From the NCBI GenBank assembly GCA_903813345.2, contig CAIIXF020000008.1:9515278-9579277 (forward strand): a stretch of DNA of 64,000 nt, written 5' to 3'. Shown here piece by piece: positions 12,501 through 24,500 of the stretch. The DNA comes from Owenia fusiformis (Eukaryota; Annelida; Polychaeta; Sabellida; Oweniidae). Numbering within the stretch: position 1 is the first letter of the stretch; each line of letters opens with the position of its first letter. Both the position numbers and the translations under genes were made by a program. Below the pieces are notes generated by a model. It was not told the origin of the DNA and ran no database searches. It was given only the letters and a program-made list of their open reading frames with translations.

Positions 12501-15500
12501 ACTACCTTGGAGAAGATGCGTATGAAGTGACATTGACACATAATCATCAGTATTTGAGTCATATTGTGTAAATTATCCTTGCCGTTAAACCGGAAGTGAA
12601 AATCTGAAATGAAATTTCATTAGAATCTACATAATTTGGTGTCTTTGAACTATAGCGATTATTAAATGTTTATGGTCATGGTCGTGAATATGATTTTAAG
12701 CAGAGTTTGAGCTCCCCTAGGAACCCACAAGTGTCCTACATTTACAAAATTAATGAAAATAGTCAAGAGAATGAATGTGTCAAATATCATAGGGGATCCC
12801 CTTGTACATGGCCTCACACTGTTGCCGATATTACAAAACAACGATCCGAAATCTACCTCTTGTCGCATTTAGTAAACAAAATGTATTTGCAAAATTTGAA
12901 ACAACCATTTATTTTTTTGCATTAATCAGAGTTGTCGTTTAGTTTATACTCTGGAAAAGTCAGCTTCCAATTGTCGGACATAACTTTGAAGGTATGTTTA
13001 CATGTTCATTTAAGCCATCGGACGCGCGTACGAAAATTGGTTGGTCTGGTCTGACGGTCTGGCGCTTAGGAAATACCCTGCGCCTTCTTATGACCTAGGA
13101 CCTAGAAATATGCAGCATTTTCGCCGACCCATGACCTAAATGTAGCTATTTTTAGAAATTTGAAGAAATATGCATAGCAACCAGATATTCAGGAAAGACT
13201 TGATTTCCAGCTTCATTGATGTTGTACAATGTTTTATTACTTCAATAAATAATTGTAATTACAATACAATATATTTTCCATCGACTGGTATTACAATAGT
13301 CATTAAATAATTTGAAAATGAAGATATTTTAATCAATTATTTAAAATAAACGTGCATGGTCTATTACGTCATAATAATACGAAACATATGAAACAGCCTG
13401 TTTAGAAAAAGATCCATCCAGAAAGCCAAGGGTAAGACTTCCTGAAAACAAACAACGTAGCCTATGTTTCATTGAAAACTTTTCACAAGTGATCAAGACA
13501 AGTTTCTTGATTGATTAGAATGATTAGCCAAATTTGTATACATGTATCACTCTTAAAAATTTGGAAAATGATTAATATTATGTAGTTGTAGTTTGTAGTT
13601 TTATATATCACTCCCTGGTATGAGTGTGGACAATTTTTTGAAGCTCTGATGAAATGTGTGGACAAAGCCCAGCAAAATGGAGGTCTTGGAGGGAAGGCAT
13701 GGTTATATTTCATATTTGAACACTTTGTAATGCCGATATTTGGTCAAATGTTTGGATGGTGTGTCAATGAACACCTATAGCTTCAATGAAACCCTAAACA
13801 TGGTCAACTTATATTGTAATTATTATGAAATTGAAAGTTAAATGGGACTTTACAAAAGATTTGAGATAATTTTCGGTATTTTTTGGGAATTCTCCTTCTT
13901 TCCTAGTGTTTAAGGCAAGTAAAGAGCTCCTAGGAACGTCCCATGATGCTACCTGCAATAACCCATCGCTTTTATTCCCAAATATATGTAACTGTTGGAA
14001 TTTATGAGTGATTTGTCGATATTTTTCGCGTATGGACAATGTTGGGATGTAAACATATGCTAGTGCATCCATATATAAATCATACATCTCAGCAGCAGTG
14101 ATTCTACGAAAGGTCCTTACATCGAGGGGTGGTATTTTGACGTACAATTAGGATACAATATATTCATATTTAGGGATGAGGACGCACAGATAATGTTTCG
14201 CATACTTTTAAAATTCCTTTTACTTTTCTATATAAATCTTTAGACATGCTGTATGAAAATACAGTAAACGAATTAATTTATATCTGTGTGAACTTTATCC
14301 TTTGAAATCTCCAAAATAACATGTACATGACTGTGTATTATTTTTAGGATATCCTATGATTTTGAGGAATACCATTTTTATCTACGAGGTGATATTGATA
14401 TCTGCACAAGAAAGCAAAGCGAACGAGGGCATATATCAATATCACCTAGTAGATAAAAATGATATTCTGAAAAAATAATAGGATGTTCTTATTATCCAAC
14501 ACTTACAAGGAGTGTACAAATGCATAATATCATTTCAAAATGAATTTCATGCCAAAAAGAGTCAATTTGGCGGGAAATAAACAAGCGGAGCATATCGTCA
14601 CAATATCCTCCGCATATTGGGTTTTCCGGAGTATATCGTCACGATATCCTCCACCCGGAGTATATCATCATGATATCCTCTGGTTATTCATTTGATTTTG
14701 ATGTTATTATATATTTAGTACACTAAGTGTAGGATAAGTTAGTTTATCGAGGGAATATATCCCAAAATTATTATCTTTAAAATTAAATCACCATGGATGT
14801 CATGTCAAAAACATCTGATATTTGTCACCCAAAATACAAAGGAGGTAATCATGCACAAATGCCGACGTGGCTTCAACAATGTCCTTAGAACCTTTGAGTT
14901 TTCTTTCATGGAAAATAATGAGATAAGATTAGCGGTCAAAACTGCCATGGTGACATGACTTAAAAAACTACACGAAAATAACAACATTTCAGATGAACAG
15001 TTCCTCTTCGAAATACTTTTGTGGGGAAATTGTCTACCTTTGTAGTAAAAATATAACAATCTAGTTGTGAGTTTTGCTAAATACAAGTTAAGAACATATT
15101 ATGATTACCATTTTATTACATTTTAACCCATAGATACTGGCTAGATTCTTTTGTAGTAGGATCAGTAGCTCAATAAATATTGAATTATTCTTTGAGCCTA
15201 TGAGATCCTACTACAAAACGATCTGGCCAATATCTGTGTTTTAACCGACAATTCAATTGATAGCCCCGTGGATAGCAAACATGGTTTGAAAATGTTTAAA
15301 ATCATTGCTATTCATACGTTCTTGCATACTAGTATTAACAAGACCAATGTAATATTGCATCCCTACATTGTCCACACGAATAAATGTGTTAAAAATTATA
15401 TTAAGTGGATTAAAAAATGTTAAAAGGATATATAATTTAAAATGTTAGTGATGTATGATGATAAGCTTTACACATCTTACGAATAACTTATTAAAAAATA

Positions 15501-18500
15501 TGTGAGATAATCCTACTAGCAGTGAAAACAATCTGAATTTTCAAAAAACTATCATGGTTTTGTAACTTTAACTTACAAGATATCAACAATTAATGGGTTT
15601 ATGCGCAATTTTTTGGTTCTTACGAATAGTTTACTCTCATTTGGTTGTGGTTATAGCGAATTTACTTGCTTAGTGCGTTAGGAATATACAAAGAATATTG
15701 TTTTAATTAGCGAGGTATCAATACGATACCATTTTGCTGGGCTTTGTCTACATATTTCATCAGAGCTTCGAAAAATTGTCCACACTCATACCAGGGGGTG
15801 TATATATTACTGCTGAATCTTTTTGGTCATGTACCTTTAATAGATACAAAAATGTCATATTCTTTTTTAGAGGTATGAATACTTGAATGCTTTATTGTAC
15901 CACCTGCTTTAGTTATGACACTGAAATATATTTGTCAGGGTTGTTTATTTAGGCTACAATGCCCTAGATGATACCCCCAATAGAGTCTGTCTACATTAGA
16001 CTGTTTATCACTTTATCACTTTAACTATTGTCATTTTGCCCTGTGTTACTTACATGTGAAATAGAAAAATCATTAAGTGCATAAAGTTTGGAAACAGAAT
16101 ATGAGTTTATTATAACTTCACCCCTACTCCTCCATTCTCTGTCTGATAATAGCTTCCTTTATTAGGATGCTATTCAATGTAATATTAAATACAGACTTAA
16201 CTAGATTCTTCATCCAGGTCAGACACAACCTCAGTATTGGAAAATGTCTAAATGTCTAGAAGGTGTCTGAGTTGATGGCCTGTAGGAGTCATGGTCATAT
16301 CCCGTATGTCAGGTGAACCTCATATGCCATTTTAGTTGTCATCGTAAATCATGTTCAGGTAGTTTATGTGTCTTGTTCATGCATTCCTCTTTTGATTACA
16401 TGTTTTTCTTTCACTTGAAATTACATGTTTTAAGCGAGGTTGGGCTGGAAGCACACAGGAAAAAATGATTTTTTCTTTTGCATCAGAATATTAAATATTT
16501 GCAACAAAATATTAAATATCTTAAAATAATGCTCAATAATCCACCGCATTTTATTTGTTTGACAGAATGTAAGGATTTTATCTGATAGAGATATCACAAT
16601 AGAAAATTAATTATTTGCATAATTCATTTTCTATTATTTTTTTTATTGTCATGGTTACGCCTTTGTCACACCTCTATTTTCTCTATTTCACATAATTACT
16701 TTTGCTCTCACTCCATTCGCTGGTACAAAGAAAACTTCTCATTTATATGCATATACAGAATGGGTGTATTTGTTTAAACACCTGGTAGCTTTTGCTTTAC
16801 AAGTGCTCAGATTTGCCACTCAAATTTGCCTTCAAATGAGAGTAATTTAGGACTAACCAAAATTGTTTTCTTGTTAGTTCACACGGTTAGCAGTAACTCC
16901 GTTCTCTGTCTGTTATCTACCATCATCATTCATCCAGCTGTCCATTTGTTCGTACATCTGACCAGTCTATAACACCGGTTGATAGATTTTATTCAAATTA
17001 TTTACGCTTATGCCTTATGGGTGTATGACTGCTTGAGAAGGAATTATCAAGATGTCTGCTCAATTTAAAATGGTAGCCATTTTTTATGTCACCACCAAAA
17101 GTGGTGACATATTGTTATGGTCTCCGTTTTTTTATGTCACCACCAAAAGTGGTGACATATTGTTATGGTCTCTGTTTTTTTGTTATGTCACCACCAAAAG
17201 TGGTGACATATTGTAATGGTCTCCGTTTTTTGTTGCGACGGCGGTTGGTGGTTGGAGGTTGGCGTCCGGCGTCTGTAACAATATTTTACAACTTCCTATA
17301 ACTTAACAAATACTGTTTAGACTGACTTCAATTATTTTCTAAATCATCTACATGTTCTCAGAAGTTCAAATCTGACTTTAGATTTGACATTTGACCTTCA
17401 ATGACCTTCTCAAGGTCAAAAAGGTCTTTTTTCAACTTGCTTCACATTGACTAAATTTTTTTTCAAAATCATCTACATGTTCTCAGAAATTCAAATCTGA
17501 CTTCAGATTTGACTTTAGATTTGACATTTGACCTTCAAATCTGACTTTAGATTTGACATTTGAACTTCAATGACCTTCTCAAGGTCAAAAAAGGTCAAAA
17601 AGGTCTGTTTTCAACTTGCTTCAAATTGACTAAATTTTTTTTTCAAAATCATCTACGTGTTCTCAGAAATTCAAATCTGACTTTAGATTTGACTTAAGAT
17701 TTGACATTTGACCTTCAATGACCTTCTCAAAGTCAAAAAAGGTCAAAAAGGTCTTTTTTCAACTTGCTTCAAATTGACTAAATTTTTTTTTCAAAATCAT
17801 CTACATGTTCTCAGAAATTCAAATCTGACTTTAGATTTGACATTTGACCTTCAATGACCTTCTCAATGTCAAAAAAGGTCAAAAAGGTATTTTTTCATCT
17901 TGCTTCAAATTGACTAAATTTTTTTTTCAAAATCATCTACATGTTCTCAGAAATTCAAATATGACTTCAGATTTGACTTAAGATTTGACATTTGACCTTC
18001 GATGACCTTCTCAAGGTCAAAAAAGGTCTTTTTTCAACTTGCTTCAAATTGACTAATTTTTTTTTTCAAAATCATCTACATGTTCTCAGAAATTCAAATC
18101 TGACTTTAGATTTGACATTTGACCTTTAATGACCTTCTCAAGGTCAAAAAAGGTCAAAAAAGTCTGTTTTCAACTTGCTTCAAATTGACCAAATTTTTTT
18201 TTCAAAATCATCTACATCTTTTCAGAAGTTCAAATTTGACTTTACAAGTTCTCAGAAGTTCAAATCTGACTTTAGATTTGACCTTTGACCTTCAATGACC
18301 TTCTCAAGGTCAAAAAGGTCTTTTTTCAACTTGCTTCAAATTGACTAATTTTTTTTCAAAATCATCTACATGTTTTCAGAAGTTCAAATCTGACTTTAGA
18401 TTTGACATTTGACCTTCAATGACCTTTTCAAGGTCAAAAAGGTCTTTTTTCAACTTGCTTCAAATTTACTTAATTTTTTTTCAAAATCATCTACATGTTC

Positions 18501-21500
18501 TCAGAAGTTCAAATCTGACTTTACATTTGACATTTGACCTTCAATGACCTTCTCTTTGTCAAAAAAAGTCAAAGAGGTATTTTTTCAAATTGACGAATTT
18601 TTATTTCAAAATCATCTACATGTTCTAAGAAGTTCAAATCAAACCTTCTTAAGGTCAAAGGGTATTTTCCAACTTGCTTTAAATTGACCAAATTGTTTTA
18701 GGTGGTGACATTTTGTCATGTTAATGCCTTGTTATAAAAATGTAATCTTTGATAACTTAATGCTAGTTGACAGATTTGGTTCAAATTTTTCAAGATGGCC
18801 ACTATTTATCAAAATGGCCACCATTTGTCGCTAAAAATGTAATATTTTTAATTGATACCCCAAATACCAGTTAGAATAATTGATAAAGCCACCTGTGACT
18901 CCCAGTTCAGAAGCTTACCTGTTTCCAATATGGCCTGTTTTGCCTCAAAAATATTCTGTCGGAACCCTCAAATTATAAAGTAACCTTATTTCATAGGTTA
19001 GCTATAAAGTTTACAAGTTTCAGCAAAATACTCATAGACTAATATTGTCAACCTAGACATCTCTGTCTGTCCATCTGTCTGTCTGTTCTTCCAAATAATC
19101 TCACCCTAATTGCTAGACAACTCGAATGAATCGGGGGAGTTTTTTCATGCATTTCACTTATGTTTTTCATCCAAAAAAAACATTGGTTCACTTTTAAAAA
19201 ATTTATTGACTATAAGAATGCACCAATTGTTTTGGTTTATTTTGCAACCCAAAAAGGTGTGTTAATGATTTACCTTCCTGTTATCTCAAAATCTTCTTGG
19301 AACTGTGCCATTGGATTTCTATAGGAAAATTCTTCAAAGAGAAAATTCTAGGGATTAAGGAACAGTTTACACAATTAAGTACAGTTTACACAATTTGAGA
19401 AATTATTGGCATACATGAAACCCATATAAAACAGCTTTTATCTTATTCAAAAGCAGTGATGATCAATGATTCCCAGTCTTCTGAAGTTTGAAAAATGAAA
19501 ATACCTGGGTGTAAATCTGTAGATAATCCTTGAAAATGAGAAATATTTTTTGGGATTATATGGTGCAATCTTATAGTCAATAAAATGTTTTAAAGTGTAT
19601 TGCTGTTTTTTGGATGAAAAACATTGAGGAAATGCATGAAAAAACTCCCCGATTCATTCTCATGTTAAAGCCTTGTTGTAATTGTAAAATGTTTTCTTTA
19701 TATCCATAGCTATAATGTATGATATTTGTGTTTCAGGGCTTTTTCCGACGCACCATAAAGGAGCGTACTGCTGATCAATACCTCTGCTCACGAGTGGGAA
19801 ATTGTGAGATTACCCTCGAATCACGGAATTCATGCAAATATTGCCGCTACAAAAAATGTCTTGATGCAGGGATGACTCCAGATGGTAAATTTTTCAAGCT
19901 TGATTCAGTTTTTCCATTTTCCTTGGGTTTGAATTATGGTATTTGCAATTTCACCAACAACTAATTGCATTGGGATTAATCAAGTTATTTTCCTGTTTGA
20001 AATGCATATTTTTGCAATTTGTTATGTGTCAGTGCAATATGGAATAGAAAATATGTAAGCGTTATTGGTTTCTTTATTTCTTTGAGCTGAATTTGAATCC
20101 CCATTTAATAACTAAGATGCGAGTAGGTAGTCACCAGTTTCGCCACCAGGTGGCTGATTCGGGGGAAATAACATGGCAGGGTATTACAAAATTCCCTTAA
20201 ACTTGAATATTCATCAGTTTTAGTGGTTTACTTTTCAAATGACACTTATGTATCTGATAGTTATACAAATTAAAATATGTCCAGTAAAAGAATGTATTAT
20301 TTGTCCAACACATGGAAAGATATTTCACTTTTTGTGATTTTACAACATGGGATCTATGGGAAATATCCCCGACCTAGAAGTCACATTTTCAAAGAAAATA
20401 AAATTTTCAAAGTTGATAAACTCTTGAAAACTACATTTCTAGATGTAAATTTACGTGTAGATTCCAAATATGACATCAGTATGACATCAAATTTTAATGA
20501 TGTAAATCATTATTATTTCTACTCACATTTAGTCTATTGAGAAATATCTTCAATTTTTAACAATCTGTTTAAACCCTCTTCATTGTCAGAAAGTAGTACA
20601 TCACCAGCAAATATTAGAGATGGGATTTTTGCCCTTCGAATGGTACACCCATAGATTCTTTTTGGAGATTTTTAACTCGTTCTAACATTTGAAGTGAGTA
20701 TAGGGTTTGACAAAGACAACTGCCTTGTTTCAGACCGTTAACGGAACAAAACTTTCCTCCCATTTAGTTGAAATTGATCCAAATATAACTTTATTTTGAA
20801 TACCATCGTAGAGATTTGGTATTTCATTAAAAATGATTTGTAAATCTCTAATATACAGACCTTATAAAGAACAATATGAGTACCACAGTAATGATTCTTG
20901 TTTGAATTTTTCAGGAAGTCGCATTGGTCGTCAACCAAATGCTGTAAAACATGAAACGATGTTGGAATTGAAGCATATGCAGATGATGAAACAGGAAGTT
21001 ACATCACCAGTCAGTGAAGCTCAAATTCCAAGCCCAACTACGACAATTCAAAATCGGAACCCAATAGCTAGTATAGCATATAGGAGTCCCCTACAGAGAC
21101 CCCTTAGTTATGAAAAAGAAAACTTTGATGTTTCTCCTTACTCTACTGAGGAGTCTCACAATGTGGCAGTGAATGAGGAAACCACTATACTACCAGATTT
21201 AGAATTGGCTGATGGGGTTTTCTCCAAAGAAATATCTGAACTACAATCTGCAGTTTTTGAAGCTTATAAGGAAATTAAACATCTAAATGTTCGGGTATGT
21301 CACCAAATTCTCTCTTATCTTTTTGACATATTCCTGTATTTTTATGAATACCAATATTCTTCTTATAGAATTATAAAATGAGTTGTTTTCACAAACTAAA
21401 CAAGTATTAAAAATTTAACATTTTAGGGACAAGGTATTTTTTGAAAAAGAGCAATAGGTGAACAGAATGAAATATATTCTTTAATTCCAAATGCATTTAC

Positions 21501-24500
21501 CCCACCTACTTTACCTTCAGAGGTAAGGAGCATTAGACAAGGTGTTGGCACAATACAACCAAAACTGTTTAAAACATAAGTAATATTTTGAATTGTTTCA
21601 ATTTGTTTGAAGCCTGACAAGGCCAAGCTGGTCACTGACCCAACTGACAACCAAGCTGTTTGGGATATGAGTATGGAGGTTTTCATACACAGTGCATATT
21701 CTCTCCTTGCCTATGCCAAGAAAATACCAGGTTATAAAATATTTAACTATAGCTGCTGTTTACACGCTGTTTGCTGCAAATTGCAAAAATCGTCAATTCT
21801 CGAATTGATAAAGCTACAGAGCTCTGACGTCCTGTACCGAAGGAGGAAAGAGATGTGTAACTCTATGTTTGAAGGGATTTTACATTCATTTTTAATTAAT
21901 AATTTCTCAGACAACCTAAACTTTGAGTTATGCTTATCAGCTGGTAATTTGTGAACCAGAACATTTTAAATGCTGAGAAATTTATGTAGACGACTTTTGC
22001 AATATAACATTGCAGCTGTTGCTTTTGCTTGGTTGGCTTGGCTTTTGGGCTGTACATGTTTTGCTTAAAGTGCAAGTTTATTTATGAGGTTACTGTGTAC
22101 TTTGTTCTACTGATCTCCTTTTTATATTATTAATTATAGTTATAAAGTTAATCTTGTTCTTCATTTGACTATAGTCCAAATTCCATTTTTGAAGGCTGGT
22201 TTCACTGACACCTTATATTTACATATTAGTGGAGTCAGAATGTGGGTTTCGGCGAGCGTTCAGAGGGATTTTTCAGCTTTTAGATTTTGTGGCCATTTTA
22301 CCATTGTTATATATACTGTATGAGCAGTTACAGAAAGTCTAGAGTCAAATATATAAATTTGATTGCTTATTTTTTAAATTCAAAGTAAAAAAAAAATAGA
22401 AGAATTTTTTTTAAAGTTTTTGAGTTTAAATTTTGGATAGCTTTTTCATATTCATGGCTCCTTATTCTGGCTTTTTTCTAAATGTCAAAAAAGTTTGTAC
22501 CTTATTCCTGGGAATTTAACAATTGTGCTACCTATATTTTTAATTTCAAAAAGAATTAATACACTTCTTTTTTAATAGCTTCGCTATATGTCAATAATGC
22601 AGTCATGTTTTTGAAAAATTATATTTTGGATGATAAAAACACATAGGCTCCAATGATTGATCATTGCAGTTTGTTCACGTAGAAAGAGAAATCAATTTCC
22701 ATAAAATATCCATACATTCCAAATGAAGCTTCCAATCTACAAGCAGTACATGCAGTATAAGAAGGACAACATTATTCAAGGAATTTATTGATTTCACTTT
22801 CTCGTAAACCAAGATTTATTTCATGTATCTAAATGTTGTTATCCTTTTAACTTTAAGAGCAATACGTATCCTTAATTATTCCTCATGGCATTATCAACAG
22901 TGTTCTATGGGCAATTTACAGTTCAATTTGACCTATCTCACTCTCTCAGACAGATGACAAAGACTGTTATTATCCCAACGAACAAAGTTTGATCGTGATA
23001 TAGTTAAGCCCTCCATCCGTCAGTTCGTTTGTCCCTCTGTCAGTTAGTCAGTCCAGTTATCTGTCCAACTCAATAACTCAAATACTTGTTGAACAATTTT
23101 CTTCATATTTTGGGAAAAGATGAATATTGGCGGTTAGTTTTACGCAAAAATAATTCAAGATGGCCATTACTTCGAAAATAGCGGGAATTTTTTCGTGAAA
23201 ATATTCAAGTTTTAAACCACAGTAAGAAATATTGTTGTTTGAAATTATGAAGTGTATTCACACCATCTATCTACATTTATTCCACCCTAAGTGCTTCATA
23301 TGATTGTATAATAGCATTGTATAATAGCATTGTATAACTGCGATATAAAACCAACACTCATTGTATATAACTCTTAAGAATGATATACGTTATAATCTCG
23401 TGAGTATATGATATATTCACTCGTTCCCTTCAGTCACTCGTGAATATATCATCTACTCACTTGAGTATGAACACGATATACGGAATCAACCATATATAAC
23501 TTCATAGTATTCAGGCCCGTAGCCAGGAATTACCAAGGGGGGTTCAGTTTGCAAAAATTTCCAAGGGGTTCACATTTGACAATTTTGGCCCAAATATGGC
23601 TAAAATCACTTGAGAAGTGCTCAAAATGGTGAAAAACTGCAAAATTTTCAAAGAATTTTTAGCCAAGGGGGGTTCGCCCAAACCCTGTGAATCCCCCCCC
23701 CCCTGACCCCCATGGGTCGTATAAAGGGGGTTGGGAAAACAGGAATTTTTGCCAATTTTGAGATCTTTCTGAATTGGGATGTGCTACTCTGTGGAGTTGC
23801 AGATTTCTATTTTTCTTACATTGCAGCAGTCATTGACGTCATTTCAAGGCTTATAAAATCAGTATTATCACTGAAGGAATTGAAATGTTATTTTTGTAAT
23901 TTTTGCAGATACCGATGATAATGGAATCTATTTTTTCACATTGCAGCAATTCTTGATGTCATTCCAAGGCTTATAAGATCAATATTGCTAGTGAAGAACT
24001 TGAAATGTTATTTTTGTAACTTTTGTAACTTTTATGATAAAATGTCTACAATTAATATTATTTCCCTCCCGAACAATGTTAGATTGGGAATATAGAGAAG
24101 ACATCCATTAATCCATCTGTCCATTCATTCACCTGCTTATTCATCTATTTGTCCATTCGTTAATATGTCTGGGAATAATTCAAATGCTGATGGTCAGATT
24201 TTGATCAAATTTTTGACACAATTGCAAGCAACATGTACAATTCACCTACCAATATATTCCTTACAATCTCAAATATAATATCTCTCAAAATATCCATGAT
24301 ATGTTATCAACTATTGAAGTTGTATTTTTTACTGACTAATATTTCATGCCATGACATCCAAAGAGTAAATACAAGATATATATAATAAGAATACAAAGTC
24401 TTTATTTTCTCCCAAATAAAAAATGGTAACCATAAAAATAGAAAAATAATACATTATTGTAAAAATCGTTAGTTTTCCTGAAATAAAGTGTGCAATTTGG

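Larger units (their letters stand above)
13605..15805. mobile_element. Inverted-repeat element, arms about 77 bp, 2.2 kb apart
   Basis: The left arm 13605-13682 (ctggtatgagtgtggaca to cccagcaaaatgg) is repeated in reverse complement at 15729-15805 with few mismatches. The interior has no transposase; it holds a further palindrome at 14347-14490 (gatgatatcg/ccgagtatatcg style repeats continue to 14690) and a hairpin at 15125-15235. Superfamily and target duplication not determined; it could also be two MITE copies in opposite orientation. Confidence 0.65.
9359..19736. other. 10.4-kb intron of 2DBD-NR inside DBD2, repeat-filled
   Basis: Separates the two fingers of DBD2. Contains a palindrome-headed repeat (9379-9516), Tigger-like MITE (11217-11699), hAT-like MITE (12201-13080), an inverted-repeat pair (13605-15805), a hairpin at 15125-15235, nested Helitron-like elements (16920-18870) and a foldback (19124-19659). 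No coding sequence seen; 9660-11200 and 15810-16900 hold nothing recognised beyond the fragment at 10410-10680. Confidence 0.7.

Noticed and set aside
20277-20540. 87-residue plus-strand ORF in an intron
   Set aside because: AT-rich random frame without domain features, between two confirmed exons.
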